Part shown: positions 1 through 4,588 of the stretch, in pieces | Numbering within the stretch: the first letter of the stretch is position 1 | How the letters are laid out: each line of letters starts with the position of its first letter | Assembly: GCA_938004075.1 (NCBI GenBank) | Contig: CALKWP010000202.1 | Coordinates: 1 to 7,781 of the forward strand | Origin: an uncultured Methanomassiliicoccales archaeon | GTDB taxonomy: Archaea; Thermoplasmatota; Thermoplasmata; SG8-5 | Direction of reading: 5' to 3' | Length of the DNA: 7,781 bases | Notes under the pieces: model-generated | Seen by the model: the letters and a program-made list of their open reading frames with translations, nothing else | What the model was told of the DNA's origin: nothing | Database searches by the model: none | Position numbers and translations under genes: made by a program

Positions 1-56
1 TGGAACATCACCTGGCTGTCGGCTACAGCCCGTAAGAAATCATTCGCAAACATAGT

Positions 57-130
57 GGGCCTGTAGCTCAGCCAGGTGGAGCACTCGGCTCTTAACCGAG
101 GAGTCAAGGGTTCGAATCCCTTCAGGCCCG
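57..130 (+). tRNA. tRNA-Lys, anticodon CUU
   Basis: A full cloverleaf can be folded by eye. The acceptor stem pairs GGGCCTG (57-63) with CAGGCCC (123-129), followed by discriminator G130. The D stem pairs GCTC (66-69) with GAGC (79-82). The anticodon stem pairs CTCGG (84-88) with CCGAG (96-100) around loop CTCTTAA, giving anticodon CTT at 91-93, which reads AAG (Lys). The T arm is AAGGG-TTCGAAT-CCCTT (106-122) and the variable loop has 5 nt. No CCA is encoded after the discriminator, so it must be added after transcription. No intron is visible. An integrase gene lies 37 bp beyond its 3' end, which makes this tRNA the likely integration target. The T-rich stretch at 131-141 may end transcription. 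Confidence 0.97.
106..130 (+). other. Predicted attachment site (tRNA-proximal att core)
   Basis: Elements with tyrosine integrases commonly recombine in the T-arm/acceptor 3' half of a tRNA gene and restore it with element-borne sequence. Here the T arm and 3' acceptor strand face the integrase gene, so the core crossover most likely lies within this interval. I found no second copy of the tRNA 3' end inside the window, so the distal att site must lie beyond the contig end. The exact core boundaries cannot be determined from one end alone. Confidence 0.5.
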
Positions 131-167
131 TTATTCTTTATACTGGCTAAATTCTAGTTCAGCACCC

Positions 168-1376
168 TTATTTTTCAGCTGGCTGCGATTTTTGCTGATT
201 TCCGGATTTCGGCTCCGAAAAAACCCGGTTCATCTCAGCAATTGCCGGTGAGTCCTTTATTCGCCCGTAGAACAGCTCGGTGGTCATTGTAGTGGAGTGC
301 CCCATCATCTTGGACACGGCTTTAGCATCCATGCCCTTGTCGATGGCTATTTGGCAGAATGAGGACCTGTAGTCTTTCCATCGGAACGGTATGCCGACGT
401 GTTTCTGCAGAGCGCGTTTAAATGCTCTCCACTTAGCATCGTAGTAAAAGCCCATGCCATTGCGGGCTTTGTATGGTATCAGTGCGTCGATGCTGTTTGG
501 GTCGCATTCCTTGCTCAGCAGGTATTTTCGTCTGGCTTCTAAGTAGTCCAGGAAGGGTTGGCGTATCAACGGCGGGATGGCAATGGTACGTTTCCTGCCA
601 TACGTGTCACCGCCTTTCGGGTTGGAAACAGTCAGCGTCCAGTTGTCAAGATTGACGTCTGAAAGCTTCTGGGTGCGAAGCTCGCTGGGCCGCATCCCCG
701 TGAACGGGTATGCCAGCGTAACGAACCGTGCCAGATCGCCTTCCCAACCTTCCATGTCCAAGGTCGCCTGGTGTATGTCCCATATTGTGTGTTCCTGCAG
801 AGACTTAATCTCCTTGGGAGGTACCTGGGGCATCTTGATTTCCTTCTTGTCAATCATCTTGCGCAGGAAATCCATATCGTGGTAGCTCAGGAACTCCCTG
901 AGGAACCTCCAGTACTTGACCCTGGTCGCGTTGTCCAGTTTGGCGTCTACATAGGCTTTCCATTTCAGAATGTCCTGTTTGCTCCATTCCTTGACATTCG
1001 GTTTGGCGCCCAACTCGACGATCTTGGTGGCTATCCTGTATGCCTTCCTGTTCCGTTCAAGTTGCGTAATCGGGGCGTAGTATTCGTTCGTTGCCTCCAG
1101 GAATTTCTTCAACTGGGAGGCCAGAGGGTATCTGCCCCAGGGATTCGGCATCCAATTCGCCTTGTTCCGTGGATGTTGTTTCTTTCGTCCTCGTTTGCTG
1201 TTCTTGCGGGTGTTTCGATGTCCAGTGGTTTCCCGTCCCGACGGAGCCGTGTCAGGGGGAATATCCTGTTCATCCGTGGCATGCGCATGCCTCGTGGCAC
1301 CTTGCGGTACCGTAGGTATATTGCCGCCGGATGGTTTAAGGGTATTCCCTTGCCTGTCGGAATCGTCGGGGGACAT
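168..1376 (-). CDS. Tyrosine recombinase / integrase (KxxR variant)
   Basis: The 402-residue product catalyses site-specific recombination, presumably between the element and the adjacent tRNA-Lys gene. Residues 1-75 are low in complexity and basic toward the end (RKNSKRGRKK, 57-66), so are probably disordered and DNA-binding. Residues about 85-180 look like the helical core-binding domain. The catalytic domain follows: first Arg in TGMRPSEL (R229), a likely beta-hairpin Lys near 254, the box W-K-D-Y-R (K334, R337), MMGH (G359, H360), and the nucleophile in TTELFY (Y370). The HxxR histidine is replaced by lysine, a state known in archaeal SSV-type integrases. The ATG at 1376 is preceded by GGGGGT at an 11-nt distance, so translation may use a weak or distant site. 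The gene faces the tRNA and ends 37 bp from it. Family assignment is firm; the target site is inferred from position. Confidence 0.93.
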   Translation of the reverse strand: MSPDDSDRQGNTLKPSGGNIPTVPQGATRHAHATDEQDIPPDTAPSGRETTGHRNTRKNSKRGRKKQHPRNKANWMPNPWGRYPLASQLKKFLEATNEYYAPITQLERNRKAYRIATKIVELGAKPNVKEWSKQDILKWKAYVDAKLDNATRVKYWRFLREFLSYHDMDFLRKMIDKKEIKMPQVPPKEIKSLQEHTIWDIHQATLDMEGWEGDLARFVTLAYPFTGMRPSELRTQKLSDVNLDNWTLTVSNPKGGDTYGRKRTIAIPPLIRQPFLDYLEARRKYLLSKECDPNSIDALIPYKARNGMGFYYDAKWRAFKRALQKHVGIPFRWKDYRSSFCQIAIDKGMDAKAVSKMMGHSTTMTTELFYGRIKDSPAIAEMNRVFSEPKSGNQQKSQPAEK

Positions 1377-1413
1377 GTGTGGATGTTACCCCCGGGCACT
1401 GCAGATATTCATG

Positions 1414-1427
1414 AAAATACAATATTT
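1414..1427 (-). promoter_or_regulatory. Possible TATA box for the integrase gene
   Basis: On the minus strand this reads AAATATTGTATTTT, an AT-rich stretch 38-51 bp upstream of the integrase ATG. An archaeal TATA box here would place transcription start about 15-25 bases ahead of that ATG. No clear BRE was identified. Confidence 0.3.
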
Positions 1428-1432
1428 CTCCC

Positions 1433-1444
1433 AATTAATATATA
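1433..1444 (+). promoter_or_regulatory. TATA box for the 1470 gene (probably leaderless)
   Basis: AATTAATATATA is a good archaeal TATA-like sequence centred about 31 bp before the ATG at 1470. With the usual 22-27 bp between TATA box and start site, the transcript would begin within a few bases of the start codon. The absence of any Shine-Dalgarno-like sequence ahead of this ATG fits a leaderless mRNA. Together with the integrase promoter it makes the 1377-1469 gap a divergent promoter region. Confidence 0.55.
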
Positions 1445-1469
1445 GGGCTGTGTCCATTTTGACCATGAC

Positions 1470-2315
1470 ATGAGTGAAAAGTACCGAACCAAGGCTAAAT
1501 TGAACCCGTCCCCAAGTCACAAGAGAAAGTTACTGGGAAAGAAGTCTGTCAAAAAGATTTTAGGCGCTTTCATGCCGTTTTCAGATCCACACTTTTCTGA
1601 TTTATTTACCCAATATGTCGAACTAATGAAAGGAAGGGCCAATATACCCGGAGAGCAGGTTGAATCATTATTACGAGAATTACTGAAACTTTATTGGATA
1701 AACCTGAAAATTTTAAAGAACACATATGGCAATCCAGACCAACCTTTCGATGAATTCAAAGGATTAGCTCCAGAAACAATTAAGAAACTTACGAAATTCA
1801 GGGGAAGAAAGGTGCATTATTGGCTTCATGGCCTCGAATCATATGGTTTTCTTGAATATACAAAACTTAGAAAGAATAAGAGCCGGTACGCAATGGATGT
1901 CAATAAGGTACTCGCATCCTATCTCGAAGGCCGCCAGAATAGGAAGAATAGGATTACGGGCGATACAGGTCCGGTGGCATTCATGATAATGATGTACAAC
2001 CAGGATGGTCTGATTTTCGAGCTGGCTAAATCGGAGGCCCTATGGAATGCTGCCTCAGATGAAGAAAAAGAAGGCCAGGTCACTAAGGACATCAGGAAGA
2101 TATACTCAGATGAGGACATTCATTCCATGTTCACGAATGCTGAGCTTCGAATCCTGTTTACAGCTAAGGAGCTGCTTGCTATGTACAAGGCAGAAGGCTT
2201 GCTGAGGATTTTCGGCACAGAGCTGAAGACTATGTTTGATGAGGACGAGTTGATGGGCATGTACTCGCCCCTGGAAATCAAGGAGATATACAGGTCGCGG
2301 CCCAAGCGATATTAG
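1470..2315 (+). CDS. Unknown protein with possible winged helix and C-terminal nonapeptide repeats
   Basis: I do not recognise a named family for this 281-residue protein. The N-terminus (1-30) is strongly basic. Residues about 60-152 are helical and end in a segment (about 97-152: PETIKKLTKF, then HYWLHGLESYGFLEYT, then a basic turn and KSRYAMDV) that resembles a winged helix-turn-helix with a beta wing, so DNA binding is plausible. The C-terminus (211-274) is a tandem array of near-9-residue units starting IYSDEDIHS, MFTNAELRI and LFTAKELLA, with the pattern aliphatic-aromatic-x3-acidic-Leu. Such short helical repeats usually serve self-association or partner binding. The start is the first ATG after a TATA box, with no visible ribosome site. 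Its stop overlaps the end of the convergent gene at 2312. It could be an element-encoded regulator; this is inference. Confidence 0.8.
   Translation: MSEKYRTKAKLNPSPSHKRKLLGKKSVKKILGAFMPFSDPHFSDLFTQYVELMKGRANIPGEQVESLLRELLKLYWINLKILKNTYGNPDQPFDEFKGLAPETIKKLTKFRGRKVHYWLHGLESYGFLEYTKLRKNKSRYAMDVNKVLASYLEGRQNRKNRITGDTGPVAFMIMMYNQDGLIFELAKSEALWNAASDEEKEGQVTKDIRKIYSDEDIHSMFTNAELRILFTAKELLAMYKAEGLLRIFGTELKTMFDEDELMGMYSPLEIKEIYRSRPKRY
2100..2291 (+). repeat. Coding tandem nonapeptide repeats
   Basis: This stretch encodes residues 211-274 of the 1470 gene. The units are IYSDEDIHS, MFTNAELRI, LFTAKELLA, MYKAEGLLR, IFGTELKT (8 residues), MFDEDELMG, MYSPLEIKE, then IY. Each begins with an aliphatic residue followed by Phe or Tyr, and most carry an acidic residue and Leu or Ile at positions 6-7. 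The DNA units have diverged, so the pattern is kept at protein level. Confidence 0.75.
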
Positions 2316-3646
2316 GGCATGTCCTTGGGTGGCTCGAACCTCCCTTTCCATAACGTGAGTTTGCCACACATTTTGCACTTCCATACTGGACCGTATTGAC
2401 CTTGGAAAATATGCCACCCAAGAAATTTCCATTTGTGATTGTTACATTTTATTTCTTCATCGCTGAATGATTTTCCACAGATAGAGCATCTGAATATTCT
2501 GACATACCACCCGGCCTTTGTTTTGCGATAAGCATAGTATTCTCTTTTTTCGTGACTGCATTTTGTCGGTTCGTTCTCCTTGGTGGGTACAGTAATCGGC
2601 AGCGCTGGTGGCGTCTCTAAGTCGGTCACTTTCACCTCGTTGTTTGTTGTAAACGGTTCGCTTGGCTCCGGTGAACTTGAAGCCTCTTCTATTGTTAAGG
2701 CCGTCTCTGGCTCGCATTGGTCAACACAATTGTGTTCTCCATCGGTTTGTAGAGTTGTTTCAGCAAAAGACTCTGTAGCAATTGGTTCAACATGTTTCTG
2801 CTCTGGTTGATAGGTCCACACATCGGCCATTACAGTCTCGCAGAACGGTTCAACGGCGGTTGTTACTGTTTCCACTGCAATCGGCTTAACATGTTCCTGT
2901 TCTGGTTGATGTGTCGTATATGTCTGTTCTGATTGTGTTGGCACTTCAGTTCTCACAACCGCACGTCTCGGATTGTATCCGGATGATTCTCTTCTTTCCC
3001 TTTGTAATAATGGTTTGAACCACCCAGATTTCAGCAACTCTTCCTTGCCGGATTGGTCAATGTAATAAACCCGATAGTGCCAATCCAGCATTCTTCGATA
3101 CCTTTTCAACCAAGCCTCAATGACTTCTCGGTCGCCCCCGACAACAAGAAACCGCTTAGGGGCACCCGTAGCCTGCAGAAACCACAGGCGTTGGTCAATC
3201 AGGGTGAACTTAGATAACGGTGTCTTCCTACCTTTGATGCTTTTCAGGGACATAATCTCGCCTACTATGGTTTCATCGTCAGAAACCATGTCAAAAGGCC
3301 TCGGGACGCGATTTACGGCCTTCCGTCGTAATGTTGTTTCCAATAGAACAGACATCTTCTGCCTCGCAAACTCTTTGAAACCTTTCTCTCGAGGCGCCTG
3401 AATGTCCCATTGCCGTTTGGACCGCACAAACCGAACCTTTCCTGCCTTTACGCTTGTGGTTTCCCAACCGTTTATCAACCATGCCTTTGCCTGTGCCTTC
3501 TTGGGGTCATTGCACCACCACGAACGGTTTGCATGGGAAGGCGGAAGCTCGAACCCGAGTATCCCTGAGATCTCCGCATAGGGTAGTTCTATTTCGTTCA
3601 CTGTCAAGCCCGATAGATATTTTCCGAGTGGGTCATATTTACTCAT
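2312..3646 (-). CDS. DUF7662-like protein with nuclease-like domain and zinc-ribbon C-terminus
   Basis: The 444-residue product has four parts. Residues 1-80 (DPLGKYL, ELPYAEI, LGFELPPS, W43-W44, QAKAWL, GW) match the DUF7662 pattern as I remember it, a domain of unknown function common in phages and mobile DNA. Residues about 88-205 look like a restriction-endonuclease-type fold: FDMVSDD (D119), IVGEIMSLK (E130), TPLSKF, then LWFLQATGAPKRFLVVGGDREV. Where the usual motif has a Lys two residues after the acid there is M132, so activity is uncertain. Residues 215-360 form a Pro/Thr/Glu-rich linker with a duplicated segment. Residues 363-427 hold Cys/His pairs C363/H365, C387/C390, C401/H404 and C424/C427, resembling two zinc ribbons. 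The ATG at 3646 has GGTG five bases upstream. It may be a nucleic-acid-binding or modification-sensing protein. Confidence 0.85.
   Translation of the reverse strand: MSKYDPLGKYLSGLTVNEIELPYAEISGILGFELPPSHANRSWWCNDPKKAQAKAWLINGWETTSVKAGKVRFVRSKRQWDIQAPREKGFKEFARQKMSVLLETTLRRKAVNRVPRPFDMVSDDETIVGEIMSLKSIKGRKTPLSKFTLIDQRLWFLQATGAPKRFLVVGGDREVIEAWLKRYRRMLDWHYRVYYIDQSGKEELLKSGWFKPLLQRERRESSGYNPRRAVVRTEVPTQSEQTYTTHQPEQEHVKPIAVETVTTAVEPFCETVMADVWTYQPEQKHVEPIATESFAETTLQTDGEHNCVDQCEPETALTIEEASSSPEPSEPFTTNNEVKVTDLETPPALPITVPTKENEPTKCSHEKREYYAYRKTKAGWYVRIFRCSICGKSFSDEEIKCNNHKWKFLGWHIFQGQYGPVWKCKMCGKLTLWKGRFEPPKDMP
2778..2811 (-). repeat. Coding direct repeat, copy 1 of 2
   Basis: This 34-bp unit matches 2877-2910 at 29 of 34 positions, with all five differences being transitions. 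The copies are 99 bp apart, exactly 33 codons, so the frame is kept. They encode the two segments YQPEQKHVEPIA and HQPEQEHVKPIA in the disordered linker of the DUF7662-like protein, which has apparently grown by internal duplication. Confidence 0.8.
2877..2910 (-). repeat. Coding direct repeat, copy 2 of 2
   Basis: This is the partner of the unit at 2778-2811 and encodes HQPEQEHVKPIA. Most differences between the copies fall at silent positions, which suggests that the peptide itself is under some constraint even though it lies in a linker. Confidence 0.8.
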
Positions 3647-3834
3647 ATTATCACCGGAAAGTTGTTACTATCACCATGACAATATAAACGGTTGTTTCCA
3701 TTTGGCATATCAGCTCGGGGACGAAAGACATTCCGGAAAGGTTTCCACTGAACGAAATGCCGATAGGAACATTTGTTGAAAAGGAACGCATCTACTGCCT
3801 TCCCAAGGCCACCTTTCGGAATTGATGTTACCAT
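3643..3834 (-). CDS. Doubtful small ORF upstream of the DUF7662-like gene
   Basis: A 63-residue frame starts with ATG at 3834 (inside repeat copy A) and stops with TGA overlapping the ATG of the 3646 gene as ATGA, the spacing of a coupled operon. The N-terminal two thirds (FLFNKCSYRHF, WKPFRNVF) read like protein, but I recognise no family. Against it, there is no ribosome-binding site before the start, and the last 15 or so codons cover the probable TATA box and GGTG site of the next gene. It may be a real small gene, the remnant of one, or chance. Confidence 0.25.
   Translation of the reverse strand: MVTSIPKGGLGKAVDAFLFNKCSYRHFVQWKPFRNVFRPRADMPNGNNRLYCHGDSNNFPVII
3681..3688 (-). promoter_or_regulatory. 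TATA box for the 3646 gene
   Basis: On the minus strand this reads TTTATATT, 35-42 bp upstream of the ATG at 3646. A start site about 25 bp downstream would give a leader of roughly 15 nt that contains the GGTG ribosome site. A sequence related to the A/B repeat ends (GTTACTATCACCATGACAAT, 3664-3683) lies directly downstream, where a repressor could block initiation. Confidence 0.5.
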
Positions 3835-3920
3835 GGTGGCATGTCAATGACCAGTGATGGGAACCCCATAATGACATTTCATTATGTTTTCCACGGCCGG
3901 CTCTTCAAATGTTCCTATCG
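3761..3920. repeat. 14-bp perfect inverted repeat flanking a 132-bp core
   Basis: CGATAGGAACATTT at 3761-3774 is the exact reverse complement of AAATGTTCCTATCG at 3907-3920. Similarity continues weakly past the inner edge of the left arm. The interval includes most of repeat copy A and the start of the doubtful 63-residue ORF. It could be a remnant of a small mobile element, a long-range hairpin or paired binding sites. No flanking target duplication was noticed. Confidence 0.5.
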
Positions 3921-3927
3921 ATATGTC
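3827..3927. repeat. Intergenic direct repeat, copy A
   Basis: The first 60 bases align without gaps to 4241-4300 at 48 of 60 positions, and similarity resumes at the far end (TCAAATGTTCCTATC here, TCAAATGTTACCATT in copy B). Each copy begins with GTTACCAT followed by CATGTCAATG, ends with a related GTT..C.AT...ATGTC unit, and carries in its middle CATAATG, six variable bases, CATTATG (3867-3886 here). Conserved arms around a variable spacer are what a dimeric protein-binding site or a small hairpin would show. A 13-codon frame on the minus strand is also present in both copies, but its changes are nearly all amino-acid-altering, so the DNA itself is the more likely conserved entity. Confidence 0.75.
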
Positions 3928-3968
3928 TAGCCAAACATGAAGCAAATATCAGAGATACGATAATGACG

Positions 3969-4166
3969 TTAATGATTTTTGGAAACTTCAATTTTGAGCA
4001 GCTTTTGCCAGGTTGGTATCTTTATCAGATACTCTGTCGCAGTCATCTCGTCAGGTTCACATAGAAGTACCTCGCGGAGGGTTGAATCCTTGGGTAACCG
4101 CTCTATTGCAAGCTGTTTCAATGGTGTTATGTTCACAATCTTTTCGGACTTCATTTCAGACTTCAT
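3969..4166 (-). CDS. Small unknown protein (65 aa)
   Basis: The product is compact and charged, with the core P-L-K-Q-L-A-I-E-R-L-P, then DSTLREVLLCEPDEM, then a helix ending W-Q-K-L-L. It has no signal peptide or membrane segment. From memory this pattern (LP.DS.LREVLL.EPDE, then W.KLL) resembles short conserved archaeal proteins without known function, but I cannot name a family. The start is the ATG at 4166, because GGGGTG sits six bases upstream as a ribosome site; a GTG at 4175 in the same frame lies inside that site and is less likely. A TATA-like box at 4225-4235 and repeat copy B lie just upstream. It is transcribed alone, and could be a small regulator or antitoxin-like protein; that is a guess. 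Confidence 0.65.
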   Translation of the reverse strand: MKSEMKSEKIVNITPLKQLAIERLPKDSTLREVLLCEPDEMTATEYLIKIPTWQKLLKIEVSKNH

Positions 4167-4224
4167 TGCATGCACCCCAATTCATACATCATTTTGTCAA
4201 TTCTCAAAGGTCGAACTATCGTTC

Positions 4225-4235
4225 GATATAAAATA
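4225..4235 (-). promoter_or_regulatory. TATA box for the 4166 gene
   Basis: On the minus strand this reads TATTTTATATC, 59-69 bp upstream of the chosen ATG. It starts six bases from the edge of repeat copy B, so B occupies the upstream promoter position where an activator or repressor of this gene would bind. Confidence 0.5.
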
Positions 4236-4240
4236 CTGGC

Positions 4241-4338
4241 GTTACCATGATGACATGTCAATGGTCACCAATGAGAACGCCATAATGATAATACATTATG
4301 TCCCGTGTGGTTGTTTCAAATGTTACCATTGTTATGTC
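4241..4338. repeat. Intergenic direct repeat, copy B
   Basis: This is the partner of copy A (3827-3927), 414 bp away in the same orientation. It contains CATAATG (4281-4287) and CATTATG (4294-4300) around the spacer ATAATA. Near its start lies TGACATGTCA (4250-4259), a perfect 10-bp palindrome partly lost in copy A. The terminal units GTTACCATGATGACATGTC (4241) and GTTACCATTGTTATGTC (4322) are themselves related. The intergenic position next to a TATA box suggests a regulatory role. Confidence 0.75.
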
Positions 4339-4351
4339 GGGAGGAACAAAC

Positions 4352-4391
4352 AAAAGTCCGAGGTCCCGCAACGGACTTCCGATGGACTTTT
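4352..4391. terminator. Bulged long hairpin, possible terminator of the helicase operon
   Basis: AAAAGTCC (4352-4359) pairs with GGACTTTT (4384-4391), and inside it GAGGTCC (4360-4366) pairs with GGACTTC (4373-4379) with one G-T pair, leaving a 6-nt loop and a 4-nt bulge. Read on the minus strand the structure ends in TTTTGTTTGTT, the T-rich tail expected for termination of leftward transcripts. It lies about 200 bp past the helicase stop, so could equally belong to a separate structured RNA. Confidence 0.4.
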
Positions 4392-4431
4392 ATGCTCGAA
4401 AAATCGAGGTCGGGCTATTGTCGATATTTCA

Positions 4432-4458
4432 TATACTTAGCATATTATGATAAGTATA
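4432..4458. repeat. 27-nt near-perfect palindrome
   Basis: TATACTTA (4432-4439) and TAAGTATA (4451-4458) are exact reverse complements, and between them CATA and TATG pair around a central T, with a single G/A mismatch. The symmetry over the whole length is typical of an operator for a dimeric or tetrameric regulator, and would also fold as a cruciform. No gene starts nearby, so its target is unclear. Confidence 0.6.
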
Positions 4459-4522
4459 CCAGTTTTTCGAAAAGACCGCTGCAGGAACGAACATCAATAA
4501 ATCCCCTCCCATAAAAGTTTTT

Positions 4523-4540
4523 GTACTCGCGCGCGACTAC
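4523..4540. repeat. CG-rich near-palindrome
   Basis: GTACTCGCGCGCGACTAC has a perfect 10-bp centre (TCGCGCGCGA, 4527-4536) and matching GTA/TAC ends with one C-C mismatch on each side of the centre. Alternating CG in otherwise AT-rich intergenic DNA stands out. It sits about 50 bp past the helicase stop. Confidence 0.45.
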
Positions 4541-4567
4541 TATTAGGACAAAAGTTGGGGACAAAAG

Positions 4568-4581
4568 TCCGAATTATCGGA
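4568..4581 (-). terminator. Short hairpin after the helicase gene
   Basis: On the minus strand TCCGA-TAAT-TCGGA forms a 5-bp stem with a 4-nt loop, followed by CTTTTG. It starts eight bases after the helicase stop codon, the right place for a terminator. The T-run is short, so the call is weak. Confidence 0.35.
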
Positions 4582-4588
4582 AGGACAA

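Noticed and set aside
1..53. Possible start of a leftward gene (ATG at 53 reading MFANDFLRAVADSQVMF) or the end of a rightward gene at the left edge
   Set aside because: All three options (minus-strand start, plus-strand frame ending at 35, plus-strand frame ending inside the tRNA at 66) read acceptably over fewer than 25 codons, and no ribosome site decides between them. A hairpin at 14-30 (GGCTGT/ACAGCC) is also present.
771..1445. Long plus-strand open frame of 224 codons opposite the integrase
   Set aside because: It lies antisense to a gene with clear catalytic motifs, and its composition (Cys, Arg, Pro, Val rich, no motif) is that of a shadow frame.
2332..2350. Second att site resembling the tRNA T arm (GGCTCGAACCTCCC)
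   Set aside because: The match to the tRNA 3' end is short and gapped, and lies inside the zinc-ribbon end of an intact gene. A similar weak match near 3549 is also within a gene.
3740..3757. Similarity of GGTTTCCACTGAACGAAA to archaeal origin recognition boxes
   Set aside because: It lacks two central bases of the mini-ORB-type pattern as I recall it and the G-run that follows, no other good copy is present, and no Orc1/Cdc6 or other initiator gene is in the window.
3827..4338. CRISPR array or iteron array
   Set aside because: There are only two long copies, imperfect and 414 bp apart, without regular unique spacers or short tandem spacing.
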